In this document: in pieces, positions 48,215 to 56,279 of the stretch
Position numbering within the stretch: the stretch's first letter is position 1
Layout: each line of letters opens with the position of its first letter
Source: Pirellulales bacterium
Lineage (GTDB): Bacteria > Planctomycetota > Planctomycetia > Pirellulales > JAEUIK01
DNA: 64,000 nucleotides
Reading direction: 5' to 3'
Assembly (NCBI GenBank): GCA_019694435.1
Contig: JAIBBZ010000001.1
Location: forward strand, 248,001 to 312,000
Notes under the pieces: generated by a model
Told to the model about the DNA's origin: nothing
The model's database searches: none
What the model saw: only the letters and a program-made list of their open reading frames with translations
Translations under genes and position numbers: made by a program

Positions 48215-48557
48215 TGAAGTGTTCAATTCTGCAACACATGTTTAAAAGTGCTACACAACTGACACACGGTTGAGTTGGGGGGCCTCCTCGGCCGAAGGCC
48301 CCTAACTCATTGCTCGACGCTGTGACAGGGGGCTCTGGGTCTCCGCAGTAAGCATCTGCCTCTCTCTGTTCGTAGCCCCGCTCTCTGTTCCCGCTAAGCT
48401 ACGATACATCAGATACTTACTGCGAATCTTTCGCGTCGAGCCTGCTACCGTCTCCTCTCTCTGCTGCCAAAACACCCTGCCCCGGGTTCCTCTCTGCCGG
48501 CCCCGACATCGACTCTTCCCTGTTCCGCAGGTGTGGAGTCTTGGTTGCCGCAGCCGC
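48168..48557 (-). ncRNA. Candidate sigma-54-driven small RNA (or micro-ORF transcript)
   Basis: A reverse-strand transcript is predicted from about 48557, 12 bases past a sigma-54 promoter, to the terminator at 48168. Four exact copies of CAGAGAG occur in its first 200 nt (+ strand CTCTCTG at 48362, 48381, 48457 and 48490). Two further stems can form: CGTAGC/GCTACG (48371-48376 with 48398-48403) and a long hairpin at 48271-48309 (TGAGTT.GGGGCCT paired with AGGCCCC.AACTCA). A 35-codon frame at 48409-48302 and a nested 17-codon frame behind AGAGAGG end in the hairpin. No known RNA family was recognised. The elements are seen; the gene is inferred. Confidence 0.55.
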
Positions 48558-48568
48558 ACGCATAGTAG

Positions 48569-48583
48569 GCAAAGGCCGTGCCA
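48569..48583 (-). promoter_or_regulatory. Sigma-54 (-24/-12) promoter
   Basis: On the reverse strand the sequence reads TGGCACG-GCCT-TTGC, preceded by T, an almost exact match to the sigma-54 consensus YTGGCACG-N4-TTGCW. It lies about 50 bp past the ABC exporter stop codon and points toward the terminator at 48168. Sigma-54 promoters need an enhancer-binding activator, so control of this transcript would be signal-dependent. Confidence 0.7.
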
Positions 48584-48633
48584 AAATGAGACGCGGCGCC
48601 TAGCGCGAAACCCGCGCGCAAAAGCCAGATCGC

Positions 48634-50634
48634 CTAGGCGATTTTGCGAAACTGCAACTCGTGCAGCCGGGCATAGAGCGGTGAGCGATGCAGTAGCTCT
48701 TGATGGGTGCCCGTCACTTCGATGCGCCCGCCGTCCATCACGACGATCCGATCGGCCAACGCCAGCGTCGACAGGCGATGGGTAATGATCAGCGTCGTGC
48801 GACCCCGGGTGAATTGCTCGAGCACCTGGTGGATCAATTGCTCGCTTTCCAGGTCGATCTGGCTCGTCGCCTCGTCGAGAATCAACAGCGCCGGGTCGCG
48901 CAAAATGGCCCGGGCCAGCGCGATCCGCTGCCGCTGGCCGCCCGAGAGCATGCTGCCGTGGCTGCCGACCATGGTTTCGTAGCCGCGCTCGAGCTTGTCG
49001 ACGATGAACCGATGGGCATGGGCCTGCTCGGCGGCCGCGATGATCTCCTCGCGGGTCGCCCGGGGGCTGCCGTAGCGGATGTTGTTGTAGACCGTGTCGT
49101 CGAAGAGCAGCGTCTCCTGGGTGACCAGGCCGATCTGGCGGCGCAAATCGCGTTGCCGCACGTCGCGCAAGTCGACGCCGTCGAGCCGCACCACGCCGCT
49201 TACCGGGTCGAAAAACCGCGGCACCAGGTTGACCAGCGTGCTCTTGCCGCAGCCGTTGGGTCCGACAATGGCCACCGTTTCGCCCGCGGCGATCTGCAAA
49301 TGGATCTCGCTCAGCACCGGCACGCCCGGCTGGTAGGCAAAGCTGACTGCGTCGAACGTCAGATCGCGATTGTGTCGCGGCAGCGCCACCGGCGTCGACG
49401 AATCGCGCACAGACGGTTCGCGATCGAGCATGGCATAGATTCGATCGGCTGCCGCCGAGGCCCGGGTAATCCGTCCGAAGACCTCGGACAGCTTGCGGAA
49501 CGGGTCGCTCACGCCGGCCAGCAGCGCGTAGAACACCAGCAGCGAGCTCAAACTGAGCGGCCGGCTGCTCATCCGGATGCCCATCAGATGCGTTTCCTGG
49601 TTCAGCACCAGATACGCCCCGGCCAACAGCGCCAGGCAGATCGTGGCGATGCCCATCACCTCGGTCAACGGCCGGGTCAGGGCGTCGTACCGAGCAATCT
49701 TCATCGACTTGAAGTAGTACTGTTTGCTGTTGGCGAAGAAACGCCGGCGCTCGTAGCGCTCCATCGTGAACGCCTTGACGACCTTGATGCCCTGGAACGT
49801 CTCCTCGAGCAGCCCGTAGAGCTGCGACATTTCCTCCATCGCCTTGCGGTTGGCCCGTTTGAGCATTTTGCCCAGCCGGTTGATCAACAGCGCGGCCACT
49901 GGCGCGATGACCAGCGACAACAACAGCAACCTCCAACAGATAAACGCAGCGCCGGCCAGACAGGCCAGCATTTTGAGCGGCTCGCGCACGGCCTTGCCCA
50001 GCAATTCGCGCATGCCGCCGGCCAGGCTTTCCATGTCGTAGGTAAAGCGGCTCATCAACTCGCTCGAGCCGTCGACGTGGAAACTGGCCAGGTCCATCCG
50101 CAGGCTGCGCCGGAAGAATTCCTTGCGCAGCGCATGAATCGCCGATTGCGTCATCCGCGACACGAGCACCGAATGAAGAATGAAGAAGGCGCTTTTGACC
50201 AGCGTCCCCACCAGCAAGAACAACGTGATTACCGCCAGCGTGGCGAACGGCGTCGAGGGCAGCCAGGCATCGATCGTCGGCTGCACCAGCTCGTACCAGT
50301 GCAAGCTCTCCTGGGCCGCGCGGCGCTCGTAATCGGAGTCGCGGCGCTCGCCGGTCAACCGTGCGCGCGTCGCGTCGTCGGTCGCCGCGGCGATCTCGCC
50401 GTCGAGCCGCGCGACGACCGCGGCCGCGGCCGCTTCTTCGCCTCGAACTTTGGCGATCTCCTCGTGCAGCCAATCCTGCAGCGAGCGTCCCTTGAAGGCC
50501 ACTTCGACGAACGGGTAGACGGCTGCGATGTTGCCGCCCCAAAGCACACCGACCAGCAGTGCGCAAACCAGCGAGGCCACACAGACCCCGCGGTGCGTCA
50601 GCGCCAACCGCAAGGCGCGTCCAAAATTACCCAT
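48634..50634 (-). CDS. MsbA-like ABC exporter (fused permease and ATPase)
   Basis: The protein has 666 residues from ATG 50634. The permease half has six membrane helices; between the first and second lies an unusual soluble insert of about 80 residues with a charged helix (HEEIAKVRGEEAAAAAVVAR, then LTGERRDSDYERRAAQESL). The ATPase half has Walker A GPNGCGKST, Q-loop LVTQETLLFD, signature LSGGQRQR, Walker B LLILDEA and ITHR. It likely flips a lipid or lipid-linked glycan across the inner membrane. It precedes the small RNA region on the same strand. Confidence 0.92.
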   Translation of the reverse strand: MGNFGRALRLALTHRGVCVASLVCALLVGVLWGGNIAAVYPFVEVAFKGRSLQDWLHEEIAKVRGEEAAAAAVVARLDGEIAAATDDATRARLTGERRDSDYERRAAQESLHWYELVQPTIDAWLPSTPFATLAVITLFLLVGTLVKSAFFILHSVLVSRMTQSAIHALRKEFFRRSLRMDLASFHVDGSSELMSRFTYDMESLAGGMRELLGKAVREPLKMLACLAGAAFICWRLLLLSLVIAPVAALLINRLGKMLKRANRKAMEEMSQLYGLLEETFQGIKVVKAFTMERYERRRFFANSKQYYFKSMKIARYDALTRPLTEVMGIATICLALLAGAYLVLNQETHLMGIRMSSRPLSLSSLLVFYALLAGVSDPFRKLSEVFGRITRASAAADRIYAMLDREPSVRDSSTPVALPRHNRDLTFDAVSFAYQPGVPVLSEIHLQIAAGETVAIVGPNGCGKSTLVNLVPRFFDPVSGVVRLDGVDLRDVRQRDLRRQIGLVTQETLLFDDTVYNNIRYGSPRATREEIIAAAEQAHAHRFIVDKLERGYETMVGSHGSMLSGGQRQRIALARAILRDPALLILDEATSQIDLESEQLIHQVLEQFTRGRTTLIITHRLSTLALADRIVVMDGGRIEVTGTHQELLHRSPLYARLHELQFRKIA

Positions 50635-50816
50635 TCGAGAGTTCCGTTCTCGCTGCCTAATACCCGGGCCATGCACGGCCGCCGGCCCGAGCTGCCCAGA
50701 CGCCTAAGTCGATGCGCCGCAGCCACCTTGCCGCGGGCGAAGCCTTGTACCAGAAACCCGATAGCCCGGCCAAGACCGAGCCGCGCCGCCTGCACCGCGC
50801 TGCTAGCACCACGCTG

Positions 50817-52271
50817 CTAGGCGGCTTGGGCCGCCTGGCGTTCGTCGATCGGCGGCCGCTCGAAGGGCAAGCGGCCCTGCGCGGCAGCCGCCGCGTCTTC
50901 CAGCGACATCCCCGCCGGCTCGTCGAGCACTCGCAAGTTGGTGGCCGGGGCCGCCTCGACCGCCATCGAGGCCCGCACGAGCAGCGCCAGCGCCGCCAGC
51001 CGGCAGACGCTCGACAAGGCAAACACCGAAAGGTAGGCCGACAGCGATGCACCCACCAGGCCCAGCAGCAGCGCTCCCACCAGCCCGCCGGTGATCGTCG
51101 CGACGGCGTGGGCCAGGTTGTACGTCGTCAGCACGCTGGTGCGTTCTTCCGCATGAATCGACTCGAAGAACAACAACAGCGCCGCCAGCTCATAGGCCGC
51201 CCAGACCACGCCGCCGGCGACCTGGATGAACAACAGCCACGGAAACGACTGCGACACCAGCCACAGGGCCGATAACGGCACGATGCCCACGCCGCCGATC
51301 CAGAGCAGCGTGCGCGCGCCATAGCGGTGCGCCACTTTTCCCAGTGCCGGCAGCGCCAGGGCCTTCGCCACGTAGGCCCCCGCCACGACCGTCACGTAGG
51401 TCAGGTAGGAGAACTGCAATTGCTTGAGCATCAGCGGCGTGAAGTACGCGCTGGAAATCTGTACCGAGGCCTGCACGGCCAGCAAATAAACCAGCACGCG
51501 ACCGCTGCCGTAACGCACGCGCTGGCCCAACTCGGCCAGCGACACGTGACGGTGCCCGGCGTGCGGCGGCTCGGGCTCCGCCTGGGACCAGAGAAACTTG
51601 GCCGACAAGAACCGGCACGCCCCCGCCACCGAGAACAGCGCGGCGAATGCCACCAGCGGATCGCCCCAGCGACTCGCGGCCTGCAGCGACAGGCCGCCCA
51701 GGAGAAACCCCGCCAGCGTCCCGGCCTGGACCAAGCGCGTGCGCCGCGCGAAGAAATGCGCCCGCATGCGCACCGGCACCAGTGTACCCACCCAGGTATT
51801 CCAAGCGGGCCCCGCGGCGAGGCCCGTTCCCCAGTACACGGCGGCGACGCAGAACACGCCCAGCACGGACATATCATGGCGCCACGCGCCCCAGACCAGG
51901 GGCAAAAAGCTGATCGCTTGCGCGAGCACGCACAAGACAACCCAGCGGCGGTGCGACCGCAACAGCCGCACTGCATAGGGCGAGGCCAATTGCAGCAGCG
52001 CACCGGCCAGCATGGGCAACGTGGCGACCAATCCCGCGGCAATCTCGCCTAACCCCAGCGCCAGGACGAACGCCGGCAAGTAGGTCTCGCCGGTCCCGAC
52101 CATCACGCTGAACGCCACGCCGTCGCCGACGATCGCGCGCAAGTCGCTGCGCAGCCGTGTCGAGTCCGCCTCACACGCTTCCGGTCGCGTCAGACGCAAA
52201 CCGGTCCCTGCCCCACGGTGCGCGTCACGGCTGGAGCGTGTCGGCGCAAAAAGCCTCAGTCCCGTGCCCAT
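50817..52271 (-). CDS. MFS transporter
   Basis: The 484-residue protein has about 40 charged residues, then twelve hydrophobic segments starting at GDGVAFSVMVGTGETYLPAF. A cytosolic loop after TM6 (SQAEPEPPHAGHRHVSLAEL) splits the halves. The C-terminal 50 residues are soluble (EAAPATNLRVLDEPAGMSLE). The pattern MRAHFFARRTRLVQ between TM4 and TM5 is of the loop seen in uncharacterised MFS carriers. The first 30 residues are repetitive (GTGLRLFAPT and GTGLRLTRPE), so the true start may be internal. The substrate is unknown. Confidence 0.85.
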   Translation of the reverse strand: MGTGLRLFAPTRSSRDAHRGAGTGLRLTRPEACEADSTRLRSDLRAIVGDGVAFSVMVGTGETYLPAFVLALGLGEIAAGLVATLPMLAGALLQLASPYAVRLLRSHRRWVVLCVLAQAISFLPLVWGAWRHDMSVLGVFCVAAVYWGTGLAAGPAWNTWVGTLVPVRMRAHFFARRTRLVQAGTLAGFLLGGLSLQAASRWGDPLVAFAALFSVAGACRFLSAKFLWSQAEPEPPHAGHRHVSLAELGQRVRYGSGRVLVYLLAVQASVQISSAYFTPLMLKQLQFSYLTYVTVVAGAYVAKALALPALGKVAHRYGARTLLWIGGVGIVPLSALWLVSQSFPWLLFIQVAGGVVWAAYELAALLLFFESIHAEERTSVLTTYNLAHAVATITGGLVGALLLGLVGASLSAYLSVFALSSVCRLAALALLVRASMAVEAAPATNLRVLDEPAGMSLEDAAAAAQGRLPFERPPIDERQAAQAA

Positions 52272-52477
52272 CCTCCGTTACCGACTCCGCTGGCCTGAAA
52301 GCCTGTTGCGTCGCGAAAACACCTCGTCCGACGCAAAGGCGGCGGATCATAGCGATCGCCCTCGACGGCGACCAGACGGGTCCCTGATCGGTACGCGTGC
52401 CGCGCAGGCAGCGCCACGGCTAGCTACAATCGCTGCACTTCTGGCCCCGCTATCACGGACCCGCGGTGAGACGAGCG

Positions 52478-53968
52478 ATGTACGCACGACGATGTTGCCC
52501 CGCCCTCGGGGGCCTGCTGCCGGTGATGGTCCTGGTTGTCGCCCAGGCGGCAGCGCCCCACGCTGCCTACTGCACCGAGCCCACGGTGCGCGAAATCGGA
52601 GATCGGCTCGAGCCGTTCGTCGACCGCTGGTTGATCGACCGGCTCGACGGGGTCGACCACCGGCTGCAACACCCGGTCGCCGCCAGCGTGGCACTGGCGT
52701 TCGACCGGCCCTGGGAAGGCGCCTTCAGCGGCTATGTGACCATCTTGCGCGACGGCGAGCGGCTCCGGGCGTATTACCGAGGGCTGCCCGCCTCGGGCCA
52801 GGATGGCTCGCCGCAGGAGGTGACCTGCGTCGCCGAATCGGCCGACGGCATCACCTGGACCAAGCCCGAGCTCGATCTGTTTCCGCGTCCCGAGGCGGCG
52901 CAGAACAACATCGTGCTGGCCAACGCCGCACCGGCCACGCACAACTTTGCGCCGTTCGTCGACGAGCGGCCCGAGGTTCCCGCCGCCGAGCGCTACAAGG
53001 CCCTCGGCGGTACCAGCCCCGACGGTCTCTGGGGATTCGTTTCGGCCGATGGTTTCCGCTGGCGCAGGTTGCAAGACACTCCCGTCTTTACCGACGAGGG
53101 CTGGGTCTTCGACTCGCAGAATGTTGCTTTCTGGTCGGCAACCGAAAACTGCTACGTGCTCTACTATCGCAAGAGCGTCGACGGCTTTCGCGCGATCGGT
53201 CGAGCCACCTCGCCCGACTTTCTCCACTGGTCTGCACCCGTGCAGATGTCGCAAGGCGATGCGCCGCGCGAGCACCTGTACACGAACCAGACCCACGCCT
53301 ATTTTCGCGCACCGCACATCTATCTCGGCGTCGCCGCGCGGTTCTTTCCCGGCCGCCAGGTGATCACGCCCGAGGAAGCCGCGGCGATCCATGTCGATCC
53401 GAAATACTTCGGCGATATCTCCGACGCGGTGCTGCTCACCAGCCGCGGCGGCGACCGCTACGACCGCACGTTTCTCGAAGCGTTCGTCCGCCCGGGTCCG
53501 GGCCTGGAGAATTGGGTCTCGCGCACCAACTACCCGGCCCGGGGCATCGTGCCCAGCGGCGAGCGCGAACTGTCGCTGTACGTGCAAAAGAACTACGGCC
53601 AGCCCACCGCGCACCTGCTGCGCTATGTCCTGCGCACCGACGGCTTCGCCGCGCTGCACGGTTCGTACACCGGCGGCGAGGTGGTGACCCGGCCACTGCG
53701 GTTTGCCACGCCGGCGACCGGCCCGCGCCGCCTGGTGCTCAACGTCTCGACCTCGGCCGCCGGGTCGGTGCGCGTCGAGCTGCAAGACGCCGACGGCCAG
53801 CCCCTGGCCGGCTACGCGCTGGACGATTGCGTCGAACTGATCGGCGATGACCTCGAAAAAACCGTCGCCTGGAAGTCGGGCAGCGACCTGCAGGCCCTCG
53901 CCGGTCAACCCGTGCGGCTGCGCTTGCAGATCAAAGACGCCGACGTCTACGCCCTGCGCTTCCGCTAA
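52478..53968 (+). CDS. Secreted glycoside-hydrolase-like five-bladed propeller protein
   Basis: The protein has 496 residues from ATG 52478; a GTG at 52466 is possible. A signal peptide (LGGLLPVMVLVVAQAAAPHA) precedes a region with GH32/GH43-like blades: EGAFSGYVTILRDGERLRAY, CVAESADGITWTKPELDLFP, WSATENCYVLYYRKSVDGFR, GRATSPDFLHWSAPVQMSQG. The C-terminal 120 residues are a beta-sandwich (LVLNVSTSAAGSVRVELQDA). This is a common planctomycete exoprotein type; carbohydrate binding or cleavage is likely but not certain. Confidence 0.75.
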   Translation: MYARRCCPALGGLLPVMVLVVAQAAAPHAAYCTEPTVREIGDRLEPFVDRWLIDRLDGVDHRLQHPVAASVALAFDRPWEGAFSGYVTILRDGERLRAYYRGLPASGQDGSPQEVTCVAESADGITWTKPELDLFPRPEAAQNNIVLANAAPATHNFAPFVDERPEVPAAERYKALGGTSPDGLWGFVSADGFRWRRLQDTPVFTDEGWVFDSQNVAFWSATENCYVLYYRKSVDGFRAIGRATSPDFLHWSAPVQMSQGDAPREHLYTNQTHAYFRAPHIYLGVAARFFPGRQVITPEEAAAIHVDPKYFGDISDAVLLTSRGGDRYDRTFLEAFVRPGPGLENWVSRTNYPARGIVPSGERELSLYVQKNYGQPTAHLLRYVLRTDGFAALHGSYTGGEVVTRPLRFATPATGPRRLVLNVSTSAAGSVRVELQDADGQPLAGYALDDCVELIGDDLEKTVAWKSGSDLQALAGQPVRLRLQIKDADVYALRFR

Positions 53969-54001
53969 CCGGCCCCGCGCCGAACCGAGAGCACACCGCC
54001 G

Positions 54002-54763
54002 ATGTCCCCACCACGCGCGGCCGGGTACAGCACCGACCTGGCCTTCATCCACGACGCCGGGTTCGGGTTCTTTGCCGAGAATGCCGCGCGCGAACTGCTC
54101 GCGCGATTGCGCCGCGCCGGGCACACCTCGGGACTCGTCGTCGATCTCGGCTGCGGGAGCGGCATCCTTGCCGCCGAGCTGACCCAGGCCGGCTACGACG
54201 TGCTCGGCTACGATATTTCGCCGCCGATGATCGAACTCGCGCGGCGCCGCGCACCCCGCGCTGAGTTTATCACCGGGTCCTTTCTCACCGCGCGGTTTCC
54301 GGCCTGCGTGGCGGTCACCTCGATCGGCGAGGTGTTCAGCTATCTGTTCGATCGCCGCAATCACCAGCGCCGCGTGGTGGCGCTGGCGCGCAAGATCCAC
54401 CGGGCGCTCGTGCCCGGCGGATTGTTGCTGTTCGACGTCGTGACCAAGGGGCGCGTGCCGCCCGGCGGCGCGCGGAGCTTTCAGCTCACCGACGATTGGG
54501 CCTGCCTGTACGCCGCCGAGGTCGACGCGGCCGATCGCCACATCACCCGCCGGATCACCTCCTTCCGCCGCGACGGCGAAGTCTATCGCCGCACCGACGA
54601 GGTGCACGATGTGCGCGTGGCCGACGCCGCCGAGTTGCGCGCCGGTCTGATCGACGCCGGCTTTCAAGTCCGCACGCTGCGCGGTTACGACGCGTTCCGC
54701 TTTCCCCGCGGCATCACGGGCTTTCTGGGTCGCAAACCACAACGCAAGGCGCAGAGCGGCTGA
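54002..54763 (+). CDS. Class I SAM-dependent methyltransferase
   Basis: The 253-residue cytosolic protein has motif I LVVDLGCGSGILAAELTQAG, an acidic strand end VLGYDISPPMIELARRRAP, and a post-motif region VPGGLLLFDVVTKGRVPPGG. It follows the secreted propeller gene by 33 bp. It matches the methyltransferase-25/11 type acting on small molecules. The substrate is unknown. Confidence 0.88.
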   Translation: MSPPRAAGYSTDLAFIHDAGFGFFAENAARELLARLRRAGHTSGLVVDLGCGSGILAAELTQAGYDVLGYDISPPMIELARRRAPRAEFITGSFLTARFPACVAVTSIGEVFSYLFDRRNHQRRVVALARKIHRALVPGGLLLFDVVTKGRVPPGGARSFQLTDDWACLYAAEVDAADRHITRRITSFRRDGEVYRRTDEVHDVRVADAAELRAGLIDAGFQVRTLRGYDAFRFPRGITGFLGRKPQRKAQSG

Positions 54764-54790
54764 TCTGCGTCGTGCCGGGCTGCCCTGCGC

Positions 54791-56275
54791 TCAGGCCAGC
54801 AACGGTTCGACCACGCGCCCATGCACGTCGGTCAGCCGGAAGTCGCGGCCCTGGTAGCGATGGGTCAGCCGCAAGTGATCGATGCCCAGCAAGTGCAGGA
54901 TCGTCGCGTTGAGATCGTGTACGTGCACCGGGTCCCGCGTGACGTGAAATCCTAGCTCGTCGGTCTCGCCCACCGTAATGCCGGGGCGCACGCCGCCGCC
55001 GGCCAGAAACATCGTGCCGGCTTTGGGCCAGTGGTCGCGGCCCGTGAAGCCCGGCTCGGCCGCGCCGGGGCGATCTTCGTTCATCGGCGTGCGGCCGAAC
55101 TCGCCCCCCCAGACCAACAGCGTCTCGTCGAGCAGCCCGCGCTGTTTGAGATCGCGCACCAAGGCCGCGATGGGGCGGTCGATCTGTTTGCAGAGGAACG
55201 GCAACCCGGCCTCGAGCGATGCCCGGCGCGTATCGCCGTGCGAGTCCCAGATCGCGGCCATCGTCTCGCCCTCGTAGCAGATCTGGACGAATCGCACCCC
55301 GCGCTCGACCAGCCGCCGCGCCAGCAGGCAACAACGCGCGAAGTTCGTCTTGGACTTGTCGGTGCCATAGGCCGCGTGAACCCAGGCCGGCTCGTCGGCG
55401 ATATCCATCAGTCCCGGCACGCTGGTCTGCAGGCGATAGGCCAGCTCGTACGAGGCCACGCTCGCGGCCACCTGTTCGCCGGCCTGCTCCGCACCGCGCA
55501 GCTGGTTCAGCTCGGCCAGCGTGCGGATCGTGTCGGCGCGCGCTTCGGCGCTCACTCCCGGCGGGTTCTTGACGCTCGGCACCGGGTCGCCCGAAACGCG
55601 AAACTCGACCCCCTGGTAGTTGGCCGGCAAGAAGCCGGCACCGAACATCGACTTGCCGCCCGAGTTGCGCATGCCCGGCACGAGCACGACGAACGTCGGC
55701 AGATCGTCGTTGGCGCTGCCCAGACCATAGTGAATCCATGAGCCCATGCTCGGCATGCCCATCATGCTGAAGCCGGTCGTGAGCTGAATCTGCGCCGGGC
55801 CGTGATTGAACTGGTCGGTCTGCATGCTCTTGATAAAGGTCAGCTCGTCGACCACGCCCGCCAGCTCGGGCAGGTGCTCGCACACCGGCGCCCCGCATTG
55901 ACCGTATTGCGCAAAGCGATACGGCGTGCCCAGAAATTTCTTGGTGCCCGAGATAAACGCGAACCGCTCGTCCTGCATCAAGCTCGGCGGCACGTCCTGG
56001 CCGTGCCGGGCGTTCAGCTCGGGCTTGTGATCGAACAAGTCCAACTGCGAAGGCCCGCCCAGCATCTGCAAATAGATCACGCTTCGCGCCCGCGGCGGGT
56101 GGTGCGGCAAACCCGGCAAACCGCCGCTGGCGCGTACGAGCTCGGCCGCGCATCCGGCCGGGCCAGGCAACGCCGCCAGGGCCATGCCCCCCAACGACAG
56201 GCCGGTCGACTGGAAGAAGTGACGCCGGCTCAATTCGACCGGCGAGGCAATCTGCGGTCGCGCGTAACGGGCCAT
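54791..56275 (-). CDS. DUF1501 Tat-exported protein (paired with PSD1)
   Basis: The 494-residue protein starts 4 bp after the PSD1 stop. The Tat signal is SRRHFFQSTGLSLGGMALAA. Body motifs are ARSVIYLQMLGGPSQLDLFD, VDELTFIKSMQTDQFNHGPA, GVRFVQICYEGETMAAIWDS and LVWGGEFGRTPMNEDRPG. The tight spacing to the upstream PSD1 gene implies one transcript and probably a joint periplasmic function, which is not yet known for these families. Confidence 0.93.
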   Translation of the reverse strand: MARYARPQIASPVELSRRHFFQSTGLSLGGMALAALPGPAGCAAELVRASGGLPGLPHHPPRARSVIYLQMLGGPSQLDLFDHKPELNARHGQDVPPSLMQDERFAFISGTKKFLGTPYRFAQYGQCGAPVCEHLPELAGVVDELTFIKSMQTDQFNHGPAQIQLTTGFSMMGMPSMGSWIHYGLGSANDDLPTFVVLVPGMRNSGGKSMFGAGFLPANYQGVEFRVSGDPVPSVKNPPGVSAEARADTIRTLAELNQLRGAEQAGEQVAASVASYELAYRLQTSVPGLMDIADEPAWVHAAYGTDKSKTNFARCCLLARRLVERGVRFVQICYEGETMAAIWDSHGDTRRASLEAGLPFLCKQIDRPIAALVRDLKQRGLLDETLLVWGGEFGRTPMNEDRPGAAEPGFTGRDHWPKAGTMFLAGGGVRPGITVGETDELGFHVTRDPVHVHDLNATILHLLGIDHLRLTHRYQGRDFRLTDVHGRVVEPLLA

Positions 56276-56279
56276 CGGG

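Noticed and set aside
48700..50820. 706-codon forward frame opposite the ABC exporter
   Set aside because: The reverse strand has Walker A, signature and Walker B motifs; the forward frame is Gln/Arg/His-rich shadow sequence.
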